This document shows positions 23,737 through 32,328 of a stretch of 64,000 bases of DNA, piece after piece (the stretch's first letter is position 1; each line of letters starts with the position of its first letter). Source of the DNA: Nocardiopsis sp. JB363 (GTDB lineage Bacteria; Actinomycetota; Actinomycetes; Streptosporangiales; Streptosporangiaceae); assembly GCF_900143625.1 (NCBI RefSeq), contig NZ_FRFF01000084.1:1-64000 (forward strand). The letters run 5' to 3'. The notes beneath the pieces are model-generated. The model ran no database searches, was not told the DNA's origin, and was given only the letters and a program-made list of their open reading frames with translations. A program made the translations under genes and the position numbers.

Positions 23737-24468
23737 ATGGTCACGACACCCGGAACGGAACCGGCCCAGGGGGCCGGCCGGGGCCCGGCGGGTCGTCGCA
23801 CCCCCGGGCCCCGTCGACGCTTGTCCATCGAGCTCATCGTGGACACCTCCGTCGCGTTGGTGAAGGCCGACGGGCTGCGCGCGCTCACCATGCGCGCCCT
23901 CGGTGAACGGTTGGGGGTGGCCCCCGGGACCCTGTACACCTACGTCAAGGGGCGCCAAGCCTTGGAGTCCCTGATCCTGGACACGGTGGTGGCCCGAGAC
24001 GGGCTTCCCCACGAACACCCCGGCACCTGGTTCGAGAAGTTGGAGGCGTGGGCCCGACAGGACTGGGTGACCTTCCGGGAAGATCCGTGGGTGCTGGAGT
24101 TGCGCCTGTCCGTGCGCGAGTACGGTCCGTCCATGCTGACCTGGCTGGACTCGGCGCTGCGGATCTTCGATGGCACTGACCTGAGCGCGCAGACTCGGCT
24201 GGACATGATCGACGCCTTGGACGCCTACGTGCGCGGGGCGGCCACCGTCGCCGTGCAGACCGCCTTCGCGGAGGGGGTGGGCGACCCGATGAGCGACCGG
24301 GGTCAGGAGATCGAGGCGGCCTACCGCAGCTCCGAGACCCTTCAGTGGGCCCTGGCCGAAGGGGGGATCCTGTTCGGTGGAACGGGGTTCGAGTTCGGGT
24401 TGCGTTCCCTGATCGCCGGGTTCCGGGCCATCGCCGACGAGGAACTCACCACCCGCGAGGACCGGTGA
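23737..24468 (+). CDS. TetR family regulator
   Basis: A 243-residue protein: after a disordered Arg/Pro/Gly tail of about 28 residues comes the HTH (SIELIVDTSVALVKADGLRALTMRALGERLGVAPGTLYTYVKG, about 30-75), then a helical ligand domain of the TetR_C type. The HTH resembles the TetR class rather than AcrR (LTMRALGERLGVAPGTLY). It is the second gene behind the DUF418 protein and probably controls the shared promoter through TGAACAGTGTTCA. Its end lies 3 bases from the convergent acetyltransferase stop. Confidence 0.9.
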   Translation: MVTTPGTEPAQGAGRGPAGRRTPGPRRRLSIELIVDTSVALVKADGLRALTMRALGERLGVAPGTLYTYVKGRQALESLILDTVVARDGLPHEHPGTWFEKLEAWARQDWVTFREDPWVLELRLSVREYGPSMLTWLDSALRIFDGTDLSAQTRLDMIDALDAYVRGAATVAVQTAFAEGVGDPMSDRGQEIEAAYRSSETLQWALAEGGILFGGTGFEFGLRSLIAGFRAIADEELTTREDR

Positions 24469-24471
24469 ACC

Positions 24472-24996
24472 TCAGGGCTGCCAGTCCCGGTTGATCCGGT
24501 GGAAGAGGTGGTGGTCGCGCCACTTCCCGGCGATGCGCAGATACTCCGGGGCGACACCGAACCGGGTGAAGCCGTTGCGTTCCAGGACGCGTTGGGACGC
24601 GGCGTTCTCCGGGAGAGTCTCGGCCTGGAGCCGGTGCAGGTTCAGCTCACCGAAGGCCAGTTCGACCGCCTCGGCGAGCGCCCGGGTCGCGAGGCCGCGC
24701 CCGTTGCTGTCGGCCGCCACCCAGTAGCCGACGGCCGCCGACTGTAGACCCCCGCGGGTGATCCCGCTCAGGCTGAGCCGCCCGACGATACGCCCACCGT
24801 CGAGGATCACGAGCGGTAGCCGCCGCCCGTTCCCATGATCGGTGAGGGCGCTCTCCAAGAGCGCGCGCTGCACGGCGAGGGTGAAGTGGTCGTCGTCGTG
24901 CAACGGCTCCCAGGGGGCGAGGAACCTCCGGTTGCGGACCAGCAGCGCGGTCAGTTCCTCCGCGTCGTCCATCGTCACCAGCCGGATCGTCTCCAC
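24472..24996 (-). CDS. GNAT family N-acetyltransferase (RimJ/RimL type)
   Basis: A 174-residue protein starting at GTG 24996, chosen for AGGAG five bases upstream. It shows the GNAT fold in order: beta strands with LPLVILDGGRIVGRLSLSGI, the acetyl-CoA loop in AADSNGRGLATRAL, and the C-terminal LNLHRLQAETLPENAASQRVLERNGF, which is the RimJ/RimL signature. It should acetylate an amino group, either the N-terminus of a ribosomal protein or a small molecule. It has no operon partner; a strong hairpin precedes it. Confidence 0.88.
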   Translation of the reverse strand: METIRLVTMDDAEELTALLVRNRRFLAPWEPLHDDDHFTLAVQRALLESALTDHGNGRRLPLVILDGGRIVGRLSLSGITRGGLQSAAVGYWVAADSNGRGLATRALAEAVELAFGELNLHRLQAETLPENAASQRVLERNGFTRFGVAPEYLRIAGKWRDHHLFHRINRDWQP

Positions 24997-25031
24997 GGGC
25001 GCTCCTAGATCAGCTCGCCGGCCCCTGGGTT

Positions 25032-25095
25032 CCGATGATCTTGCTCGTAGCGCCCATTCGGGCGCCCAACATGGCGCTACGAGCAAGATCATCGG
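25032..25095. repeat. 23-bp perfect inverted repeat, second shared-core hairpin
   Basis: Arms at 25032-25054 and 25073-25095 pair perfectly around an 18-base loop. The arms carry the same GATCTTGCT core as the hairpin at 16325-16390. Unlike that one, this lies upstream of the GNAT gene and upstream of an ABC operon, between divergent genes, so a simple terminator role is doubtful. Confidence 0.8.
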
Positions 25096-25311
25096 TAGGG
25101 AGCCCGGCGCTTGTCGGAACACAGGACTCTAGCGCCTGCCCTCAGGGACCGCCGGCTCCGATGGCTCACCGCCGACCTGTTGGCGGGGATCGAGAGCCGC
25201 GCCAAGGCCTGAACACCGCCGCTCCGCACCCCGAGGTCCTCCTTGAGGACGACGGTGGTCTCCTCCCACGGGTAGACGACTCCGACCCGTCCGAAAAGCC
25301 ACACTGCGACC

Positions 25312-26214
25312 GTGTCCAACGCGATCATCACCCATGACCTGAAGAAGACCTACGGAAAGCGGACGGTCGTCCACGACCTGCACCTGCGGGTACCGCAGGG
25401 CTGTGTCTACGGCTTCCTGGGACCCAACGGTTCCGGGAAGTCGACCACGATGAAGATGCTGCTGTCGCTGGTGCGCCCCACCGCCGGCGAGGTCCACGTC
25501 CTGGGCCGTCCGATGCGACGGTCCACCCGCCGTGAACTCCTGGGCGAGATCGGTTCGCTGATCGAGGCCCCACCGGCCTACGGCCACCTCACCGGCGCCG
25601 AGAACATGCGGCTGGTGCGGCACCTGCTCGACCTGGACCAGGGACAGGTCCAGCGAGCAGTACAAACCGTCCGCCTACAGGACCACCTCGACAAGCGTGT
25701 GCGCGAGTACTCCCTCGGGATGCGACAGCGCCTGGGCATCGCCATGGCGCTGGCCCGAGAACCGCGCGTGCTGATCCTCGACGAACCCACCAACGGTCTC
25801 GACCCCGCCGGGATCGAGGAGGTGCGGGACCTGCTCACCCGGCTGGCCGCACGGGGGATCACCGTGATGGTCTCCAGCCACCTCTTGGGCGAGATCGATC
25901 GGACCGCGAGCGTGCTGGGAATCCTGGCGGGCGGACGCATGCTCTTCCAGGGGACCCGGGAGCAACTGTTCTCCCGTTCCACCCCCGACGTGCTCGTCGA
26001 CACCCCGGAACCGGAGCGCGCGACCACCCTGGCCGGCCGGTGGAACGCGGTCCGTGACGGAGACCGCGTGCGCGTGCCCGGACTCGACCACGCCGCCACC
26101 GCGCACCTGGTGGATCGGCTGGTCCACGAACGAATCCCCGTCCACGGAGTGCGGCGGGAGGAACAGTCCCTTGAGGACGTGTTCATGGATCTGACCGGGG
26201 GGCGGGGTCTGTGA
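25312..26214 (+). CDS. ABC exporter ATPase (BcrA/lantibiotic-immunity type)
   Basis: A 300-residue ATPase with Walker A GPNGSGKST (about 37-45), signature YSLGMRQRLGIAMAL, Walker B VLILDEPTNGLDP, and switch His in SSHL. The C-terminal part after about 215 and the EQSLEDVFMDLTGG end are typical of ABC-2-type exporter ATPases such as BcrA and NatA. GTG start at 25312. It overlaps the first permease by four bases (GTGA) and is followed by a second permease. Likely exports a peptide antibiotic or acts in self-protection; controlled perhaps by the two-component system lying convergent to it. Confidence 0.9.
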   Translation: MSNAIITHDLKKTYGKRTVVHDLHLRVPQGCVYGFLGPNGSGKSTTMKMLLSLVRPTAGEVHVLGRPMRRSTRRELLGEIGSLIEAPPAYGHLTGAENMRLVRHLLDLDQGQVQRAVQTVRLQDHLDKRVREYSLGMRQRLGIAMALAREPRVLILDEPTNGLDPAGIEEVRDLLTRLAARGITVMVSSHLLGEIDRTASVLGILAGGRMLFQGTREQLFSRSTPDVLVDTPEPERATTLAGRWNAVRDGDRVRVPGLDHAATAHLVDRLVHERIPVHGVRREEQSLEDVFMDLTGGRGL

Positions 26215-26972
26215 CCGGTCGAGTCGTGGTCGCCGAGTTCGCCAAGATGCGACGCCTGCGCACGCTGCCCGTGCTCGCCGTCATGGTCGTCGGCGTGGTC
26301 GCTTTCTCCTCATTGACGTTCACCGCCCCCGGTTTCCTGGACGCGGTCGACGATCCCGACGCGCGCCCCTGGCAATGGCTGCTCGGAGGGCCGGCGTTGG
26401 CGGTGGCCCTGATCTCTCCCCTCCTCTTGGCGATCGTGGCCGGTCGGCAGATCGACATCGAGCACCAGGGCAACGGCTGGTTCCTCTCCCAGACCTCGGG
26501 GGTGACCGCGGGCGGGTTGTGCCGTGCCAAGTTCGTCGCCACGGGTTCCCTGGTGGCGGGGGCGACGCTGGCGCAGAGCGCGCTGGTGGCCGCCCTGGGA
26601 TGGGCGGTCGGTATCTCCGTCGACTTCCCCACGGGGCAGTGGCTGGGCCACACCGCCTCGGTGCTGGTGATCAACCTGGTGCTGCTCGCCCTGCACATCC
26701 TGTTGTCGGCGCGCGTCCCCAACCAGCTGGTGAGCCTGGGCGTCGGTGTCCTGGGCACGTTCGTGGCCCTGACCGGAACCGGGCTGCCCCCGTGGATCGG
26801 GCACCTGCTGCCCCCGTGGAGTTACTACGGGCTGGCCATACCCGTGGACCTGACCGAAGTCGGTGTGGTCGACCTCGACCCGCACCATCCGAGCGTGATC
26901 GTCCTGGGTGTGGTGGGCGGGGCCGTGTTCCTCGCCCTCACCCGGTTGTTCGACCGACAGGAGGCCCGATGA
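26211..26972 (+). CDS. ABC-2 type permease (first subunit)
   Basis: A 253-residue membrane protein with six hydrophobic segments: VVVAEFAKMRRLRTLPVLAVMVVG at the start is the usual first helix of BcrB/LanFE-like permeases. It begins inside the ATPase end (GTG overlapping TGA) and ends inside the next permease start. Two different permeases probably form a heterodimer with the ATPase dimer. Confidence 0.85.
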   Translation: MTGRVVVAEFAKMRRLRTLPVLAVMVVGVVAFSSLTFTAPGFLDAVDDPDARPWQWLLGGPALAVALISPLLLAIVAGRQIDIEHQGNGWFLSQTSGVTAGGLCRAKFVATGSLVAGATLAQSALVAALGWAVGISVDFPTGQWLGHTASVLVINLVLLALHILLSARVPNQLVSLGVGVLGTFVALTGTGLPPWIGHLLPPWSYYGLAIPVDLTEVGVVDLDPHHPSVIVLGVVGGAVFLALTRLFDRQEAR

Positions 26973-27721
26973 TGGGGGCGATCCGTGCCGAACTCGTCAA
27001 ACTGCGACGCTCGCTGAGCTGGGCCGTGGTGCTGTTCCTGCCGCTGATGGCCGTGGTCACGGGCGTGGTCAACACCCTCGTCTCCGGGCAGCCGCCGGGC
27101 GACGGTTGGCACACCCTGTGGATGCGGATCGTGGTCTTCTACGGCCTGTTCCCGTTGGCCGCGGGGGTGGCCGTGCTCGCCTCCCTGGTGTGGCGGGTAG
27201 AACACCGAGGCGGCAACTGGAACGCGCTGATGGGGCGCGTCACCTCCAGTCTGGACATCGTGGTCGCCAAGACGACCGTGACGGCCGCGTTGGCGGCGGC
27301 CCTTCAGGCGGTCCTGGTGGTCGGCGTGATCGTGGCCGGGAAGCTGGTGTTCGACCTGCCCGGCCTCCTACCGCCCCGGTACCTCGCGGTCAGCGTGGTG
27401 ATCGTCGTGGCCTGTCTCCCACTGGCCGCCCTACAGTCCGGCCTGTCCATGCTGATGCGGTCCTTCGCGGCCCCCGTCGCCGTGGCCCTGGCGGGGGCGA
27501 CCGTCGGCACGCTCCTGCTGCTGACCCGGGTGGAGGCCCCGTCGTTGCTCCTGCCGTACGGCCTGGTGAGCCGGGCGACCCAGGTGGGGACCGGTGCCTT
27601 CGCCGACGACGGCTCGGTCGCCCTTCCCGCGTTGGGCGTCCTTGTGGCCGTGGCCCTCGCGCTCACGGTCGCGCTGGTGGCCGGTGCGGCGGTTCTCCTG
27701 GACCGACGCGACGTCCGCTGA
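26972..27721 (+). CDS. ABC-2 type permease (second subunit)
   Basis: A 249-residue protein of the same class (MGAIRAELVKLRRSLSWAVVLFLPLMAVV first helix; VWRVEHRGGNWNALMGR loop typical of lantibiotic immunity permeases). Two ATGs lie in a row at 26969 and 26972; AGGAGG sits seven bases before the second. Its 3' end overlaps the convergent response regulator gene by 59 bases, so the two transcription units read through each other's ends. Confidence 0.85.
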   Translation: MGAIRAELVKLRRSLSWAVVLFLPLMAVVTGVVNTLVSGQPPGDGWHTLWMRIVVFYGLFPLAAGVAVLASLVWRVEHRGGNWNALMGRVTSSLDIVVAKTTVTAALAAALQAVLVVGVIVAGKLVFDLPGLLPPRYLAVSVVIVVACLPLAALQSGLSMLMRSFAAPVAVALAGATVGTLLLLTRVEAPSLLLPYGLVSRATQVGTGAFADDGSVALPALGVLVAVALALTVALVAGAAVLLDRRDVR

Positions 27722-28421
27722 CCCGCCCGTCTCCGCCAGGCTCGATCAGACCGATCTCGTAGGCCAGGACCACGCTCTGGACGCGGTCGCGCAGGTCGAG
27801 TTTGGTCAGGATCCGACGCACGTGGGTCTTGACCGTCGTCTCGGACACGTACAGTCGGCCGGCGATCTCGGTGTTGGAGTACCCACGGGCCATCAGCACC
27901 AGAACCTCCCGCTCGCGGGGCGTGAGGGAGTCCAGGGATCCATGACGGTCCTCTTCCTCTCCCCCGGGCAGGCGGTCGGCGAACCGGTCGAGGAGGCGTC
28001 GCGTGGCGCTGGGGGCGACCACGGCGTCGCCGGAGTGAACGGAGCGGATCGCCGACAACAGGGCGGAGGACGGCGCGTCCTTGAGCAGGAATCCGCTGGC
28101 CCCGGCCCGCAGCGCCGCGTAGACGTACTCGTCGAGGTCGAAGGTGGTCAGCATCAGCACCCGCGGACCGCCGGCCGTGGCACGGAGCCGGCGTGTGGCC
28201 GCCACCCCGTCCATGCGGGGCATCCGCACGTCCATGACGACGACGTCGGCCGCGACGGTCTCCAACAGACGCAGGGCCTGGGCCCCGTCCCCGGCCTGGC
28301 CCACGACCCGCATGTCGGGTTGAGAGTCCAGGACCATCTGGAAGCCGGTTCGCACCAGCTCCTGGTCATCGACCAGGACGACGCGGATCGTCTCCCGGGG
28401 CTGTTCGTCCGGTGCGTTCAC
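27663..28421 (-). CDS. NarL/LuxR-type response regulator
   Basis: A 252-residue protein: receiver domain (about 12-130) with acidic DD at 18-19, phosphorylatable Asp about 64 in VVVMDVRMPRMDG, Thr and Lys in LTTFD and LLKDAP; and a C-terminal LuxR HTH (about 165-225: LTPREREVLVLMARGYSNTEIAGRLYVSETTVKTHVRRI). GTG start at 28421 with AAGGAGA. It follows its histidine kinase by 24 bases. It is convergent with, and overlaps, the ABC exporter permease gene; the system probably senses cell-envelope stress or the exported compound. Confidence 0.93.
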   Translation of the reverse strand: MNAPDEQPRETIRVVLVDDQELVRTGFQMVLDSQPDMRVVGQAGDGAQALRLLETVAADVVVMDVRMPRMDGVAATRRLRATAGGPRVLMLTTFDLDEYVYAALRAGASGFLLKDAPSSALLSAIRSVHSGDAVVAPSATRRLLDRFADRLPGGEEEDRHGSLDSLTPREREVLVLMARGYSNTEIAGRLYVSETTVKTHVRRILTKLDLRDRVQSVVLAYEIGLIEPGGDGRVSGRRVGPGEPPHRPPARP

Positions 28422-28445
28422 TGCTCTCCTTCTCGGCCTCTCGGC

Positions 28446-29696
28446 TCACCCGGTGTCGGACCGCAGCGGCAGTGACGCCACCACCTCGAAGCCTCCGTCG
28501 GCGCGGGGCCCCGCGCGCACGCTACCGCCGTACACCGAGACCCGCTCGCGCATACCGATCAGACCGTGTCCACCGCCGTCGCCGTCCACGGCCCCGGATC
28601 CGGCCTCGGACCCGGCCTCGGGTTCGACCTCGGGCTCGACCTCGGCGACGGACCCGCCGCCCCGACCGTCGTCGCGGACGCTCAATTCCAGGGCGTCCTC
28701 GCCGTAGCGCACCCGCACCAGGACCCGGCCCACCTCGGGCCCGGCGTGCCTGAGCGTGTTGGTCAACGCCTCCTGGACCACGCGGTACGCGGCGAGTTCC
28801 ACCCCGGCCGACAGCCCGCGCCGGGGTCCGTCGACGGTGAACTCCACCGGCAGACCCGCTTCGCGGACCCGCTCGACCACCTGTTCCACCTGCTCCAGGC
28901 CGGGCCGCGGGGCGTACTCCTCCTCGTCACCGCCCTCACGAAGGACCCCGAGGATTTCGCGGACCTCCGCCAGAGCCGACCTTCCGGTCGCCGCGATGGT
29001 CCCCAGGGCGTTCTTGGCACGCGCGGGGTCCTGGTCGATCGCGTACGTGGCGCCCTCGGCCTGCACCACCATCACGCTCAGGTTGTGCGCCACCACGTCG
29101 TGCATCTCGCGGGCGATGCGCTCGCGCTCCTCGGCCACCGCGACCCGCGCGCGGGCGTCCCGCTCCCGTTCCAGCCACCGCGTCCGTTCCTCCAACCCCG
29201 CGAAATGGCGCCGACGCGCCTTCACGTAGAGACCCACCACCCAGAAGAGCAGGATGAGGCAGGTGTACAGGGCGAAGGTGTCCCAGTCATCCCAACCGAC
29301 GTACTCGGACCGCAGGAGGGCGACCAGGAAACCGGCCTCGACCATCACCAGCGCGGCGACCGCCCGGACCGGATCACCGCGTGCCGCGACGGTGTACAGG
29401 GCCACCAGGAGCGCGAGGTCGGCGACGATCAACCCGACCGGCGAGACCATCTGCATCGCGGCCACGACGGCGATGACCGTGAACACCGTCATGGGCAGGG
29501 TCCGCCGCAGCACCAGTGGCAGCAACAGCGCGACCGCGAAGGCCACGCGGAGGAGCGAGGTGTTCGAGGGGTCCGCGGCGATGGCCCCGAGGTACGAGCC
29601 CACGGCCAGCGACAGGAAGGGAGCGACGCTGATCGTGTCGACCAGCACCACGTGTTCTCCCAGCCACTTCCTCACCTTGTCGAGCACCTTCGACAT
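28446..29696 (-). CDS. NarL-type sensor histidine kinase (HisKA_3)
   Basis: A 416-residue kinase: an N-terminal sensor of about five membrane segments (20-160), a coiled-coil linker with LEERTRWLERERDARARVAVAEERERIAREMHD, the phosphoacceptor His about 199 in REMHDVVAHNLSVMVVQAEG, and the ATPase domain with EALTNTLRHAG (N box) and HGLIGMRERV (G2 box). Between the DDGRGGG and GHGLIG boxes lies an unusual acidic insert of about 26 residues (EVEPEVEPEAGSEAGSG). No extracellular domain, so it likely senses inside the membrane. Encoded just before its response regulator. Confidence 0.92.
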   Translation of the reverse strand: MSKVLDKVRKWLGEHVVLVDTISVAPFLSLAVGSYLGAIAADPSNTSLLRVAFAVALLLPLVLRRTLPMTVFTVIAVVAAMQMVSPVGLIVADLALLVALYTVAARGDPVRAVAALVMVEAGFLVALLRSEYVGWDDWDTFALYTCLILLFWVVGLYVKARRRHFAGLEERTRWLERERDARARVAVAEERERIAREMHDVVAHNLSVMVVQAEGATYAIDQDPARAKNALGTIAATGRSALAEVREILGVLREGGDEEEYAPRPGLEQVEQVVERVREAGLPVEFTVDGPRRGLSAGVELAAYRVVQEALTNTLRHAGPEVGRVLVRVRYGEDALELSVRDDGRGGGSVAEVEPEVEPEAGSEAGSGAVDGDGGGHGLIGMRERVSVYGGSVRAGPRADGGFEVVASLPLRSDTG

Positions 29697-29770
29697 TGTA
29701 GGTTTCGGCGCGTCGACCGTGTCGGGGAAAAGAACTTCCCCGGGTCGGAGTCACGTGAGAGGTTGGGCGC

Positions 29771-30277
29771 ATGTCCGATCCCCGACGTGACCTGCTGCGC
29801 GACCAGTACGACTTGACCTGGGCGCTGTTCGAATACCACCTGGAACGCCTGAGTCCGGAGGACCACCTCTGGGAACCCGGCCCGCTCTGCTGGACCGTGC
29901 ACCACCGAGCCGACGGCCGTTGGCACCCGGACTGGGCCGAGACCGAACCCGACCCGGTGCCGGTACCGACCATCGCCTGGATCACCTGGCACATCGGCTG
30001 GTGGTGGTCGGTCACCCTCGACCACGTCCTGGAACGCCCGGTACGGGAACGCACCGAGGTGACCTGGCCGGGCGAGGAGGGGGCCGTGCCCTGGCTGCGC
30101 GAACTGGGGGCGGAGTGGCGCGAGGCCCTCGAAGGGATCGACCTGGACGCTCCCACGGCCTTCCCTTGGCCGGAGGGACGGACCCGGGTGGACACGGCCT
30201 GGTGGGTCAACGCCGAACTGATGAAGAACGCCGCCGAGATCGGACAGCTGCGCATGCTGCGGGCCGCTCGGGGGTGA
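29771..30277 (+). CDS. DinB superfamily protein
   Basis: A 168-residue four-helix-bundle protein of the DinB family: RRDLLRDQYDLTWALFEYHLERLSPEDHLWEPGPLCWTVHHRADG, then TIAWITWHIGWWWSVTLDHVLE, which provide the histidines of the usual metal site, and a C-terminal NAELMKNAAEIGQLRML. DinB-like members include thiol-dependent enzymes (e.g. mycothiol-linked transferases in actinomycetes); which reaction this one does is not known. Divergent from the histidine kinase; single gene followed by a hairpin. Confidence 0.85.
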   Translation: MSDPRRDLLRDQYDLTWALFEYHLERLSPEDHLWEPGPLCWTVHHRADGRWHPDWAETEPDPVPVPTIAWITWHIGWWWSVTLDHVLERPVRERTEVTWPGEEGAVPWLRELGAEWREALEGIDLDAPTAFPWPEGRTRVDTAWWVNAELMKNAAEIGQLRMLRAARG

Positions 30278-30294
30278 CGCGTCGGACCCTCGGT

Positions 30295-30313
30295 CCACCT
30301 CGGCCCGAGGTGG
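30295..30313 (+). terminator. hairpin after the DinB gene
   Basis: CCACCTCGG and CCGAGGTGG are perfect complements with one base between; further copies of GGCCACCTCGGCC follow at about 30321. Probable terminator. Confidence 0.55.
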
Positions 30314-30557
30314 TCGAACGAGGCCACCTCGGCCGGGCGACCTCCGGTTTCGCTCCCCGCCGCCCCAGGTGAACAAGGGCACAGCGGCGGTACGGAAGAA
30401 AACGCGGTCAACTATCGTCACTCAAGTGGGGACCTACCGGCGGGTATGAGGGGCCCTACGGCCCGTCCGTACCCGCCCGAGGACGAAAACCTGGAGAGTG
30501 CACAGTGCGACACCACACCCGGGCCGAGGGCGCCCGGCCGACCACCGTGGAACCGCG

Positions 30558-31358
30558 GTGACCGCCGGGATCGAGGTGCGCGGCCTCACCAAACGTCACC
30601 CGGGCGCACGCCTGGACCGTCCCGCGCTCCAGAACATCGACCTGGAGATCCCGCACCGCCAGTTCGTCAGCCTCATCGGCCCCAGCGGATGCGGAAAGTC
30701 CACCCTGCTGCGCATCCTCGCCGGGTTGGACCGCGCCGACACCGGACAGGTCTCCCTGCTCGGCCGGAGCCCGAAGCAGGCGAGCCGACGCAAGGCCATC
30801 GGCCTGGTCTCCCAGACCCCGGCCCTGCTGCCCTGGCTCACCGTCCGCCAGAACGTCGCCCTGCCGGGGAAGGTCAACCGCCGCGCCGGTTCGAAGATCG
30901 ACTCCCCCGACGAGCTGCTGCGCGCCGTCGGGTTGGAGGAGTCCGCCGACCAGTACCCGCACGAACTCTCCGGCGGCATGCTCCAACGCGTCGCCGTCGC
31001 CCGCGCCCTCGGTCTGCGCCCGGACGTACTGCTGATGGACGAACCCTTCTCCGCGCTCGACGAGTTCACCCGCGAGGCCCTTCAGTACCAACTCCTGGGT
31101 CTGTGGCAACAGCGGGCGACCACGGTCGTGTTCGTGACGCACTCCGTCCGCGAGGCGGTCGTGCTCTCCGACCGGATCGTCGTGATGTCGGCCCGCCCCG
31201 GCCGCATCCACGAGGTCCTCGACGTCGACCTGCCCCGGCCTCGTGACCGGAAGGTCGTGAAGGGCCCGCACATGCACGACCTGGAGGACCGGGTCCGCGC
31301 CTCGCTGCAGAGCGCGTGGAAGGCCGGCGCCGCCCCCGACGACCTCGTTCCGCTGTGA
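30558..31358 (+). CDS. ABC importer ATPase, copy 1 (SsuB/TauB/ThiZ type)
   Basis: A 266-residue ATPase with Walker A GPSGCGKST, Q-loop VSQTPALLPWLTV, signature LSGGMLQRVAVARAL, Walker B VLLMDEPFSALDE and switch His VTHSVREAV; it is of the nitrate/sulfonate/pyrimidine-importer class. The GTG at 30558 aligns with the start of the second copy; a GTG at 30498 is possible but poorly placed. It overlaps the permease start (GTGA). Very similar at DNA and protein level to the gene at 34146-34949; for example the stretch around the Walker A is almost base-for-base the same. Confidence 0.9.
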   Translation: MTAGIEVRGLTKRHPGARLDRPALQNIDLEIPHRQFVSLIGPSGCGKSTLLRILAGLDRADTGQVSLLGRSPKQASRRKAIGLVSQTPALLPWLTVRQNVALPGKVNRRAGSKIDSPDELLRAVGLEESADQYPHELSGGMLQRVAVARALGLRPDVLLMDEPFSALDEFTREALQYQLLGLWQQRATTVVFVTHSVREAVVLSDRIVVMSARPGRIHEVLDVDLPRPRDRKVVKGPHMHDLEDRVRASLQSAWKAGAAPDDLVPL

Positions 31359-32269
31359 GAGAGGAGGCGGGTATCGCCACCCGCGTCACCGACGAGGCGG
31401 AGGGCACCGGTTCGGTGCCGCCGACCCCGGTCCCCAGCGCCACGGTCCCACCCGCGCCGGAGCCCGAGGCTCCCGCGCCCGCGCGGGGCTCCCGTCGACG
31501 ATCGGTCCTGCACCCCAACACATGGCTGCCCGCCACCGTGGTCCTGGTCGTGCTCGGCCTGGCCTGGTCGGTGGTGGCCCAAGCCCATCCGTACATCCTG
31601 CCGGGACTCGGCGAGGTCGGCACCGCCCTGGTCGGCGACCCGCTGCTGTTCCTGGAGAACGCCTGGGCGACGCTGAGCATCGCCCTGGTCGGTGTGGGCG
31701 TGGGCGCGGGCAGCGCGTTCCTGCTGGCCCTGCTGATGTCGGAGATCCCGGTGGTGCGCCGAGCGGTGATGCCGTTCGCGGTGGTCCTGAACGTGACCCC
31801 GGTCGTGGCGATCACCCCCGCGTTGGTGGTCGCGTTCGGCTTCGGCATGGCCCCCAAGGTCATCGTCACCGCGATCATCACGTTCTTCCCCGTGCTGGTC
31901 AACGTGGCCACCGGCCTGCGTTCGGTGCCGCTCCCCGTCCTGCATGTCTTCCGGACGTTGAACGCCTCCCGCTGGGAGGTGCTGCTGCGCCTGCGCGTCC
32001 CCAGCAGCCTGCCCTACACGCTGGCCGCGCTGCGTGTGGTGCTGCCGCTGTCCCTGGTGGGCGCGGTCGTCGCCGAGTTCGTGGCCGCGGGGTCCTCCGG
32101 GGGTCTGGGAACGATGATCCGCAACTCGGCCTCCACCGCGCGCCTGGACCACGTCTACGCCGGTGTCGCCTGCCTGGCGGCGATGGGCGTGCTCCTGCTC
32201 ACCCTGGTCACCCTGGTGGAGAAGCGCCTGCTGTTCTGGCACGACTCCCGACGTCCCACCCGCGGATGA
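31355..32269 (+). CDS. ABC importer permease, copy 1 (SsuC/TauC type)
   Basis: A 304-residue protein with a long Pro/Ala/Glu-rich cytoplasmic N-terminus (about 55 residues) and six membrane segments. The EAA motif region is LNASRWEVLLRLRVPSSLPYTLAALRVVLPLSLVGAVVAEF, and FGFGMAPKVIVTAIITFFPVL is typical of the sulfonate/nitrate/THI5-type importer permeases. Starts by GTGA overlap with the ATPase. Paired with the lipoprotein gene 59 bases on. The close copy is at 34946-35800; its N-terminal extension is shorter. Confidence 0.9.
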   Translation: MREEAGIATRVTDEAEGTGSVPPTPVPSATVPPAPEPEAPAPARGSRRRSVLHPNTWLPATVVLVVLGLAWSVVAQAHPYILPGLGEVGTALVGDPLLFLENAWATLSIALVGVGVGAGSAFLLALLMSEIPVVRRAVMPFAVVLNVTPVVAITPALVVAFGFGMAPKVIVTAIITFFPVLVNVATGLRSVPLPVLHVFRTLNASRWEVLLRLRVPSSLPYTLAALRVVLPLSLVGAVVAEFVAAGSSGGLGTMIRNSASTARLDHVYAGVACLAAMGVLLLTLVTLVEKRLLFWHDSRRPTRG

Positions 32270-32328
32270 ACCACCCGCCACGGCGGAACCGGCCAGAGGG
32301 CCGGCGACGAACGAAAGAGAACCACCCG

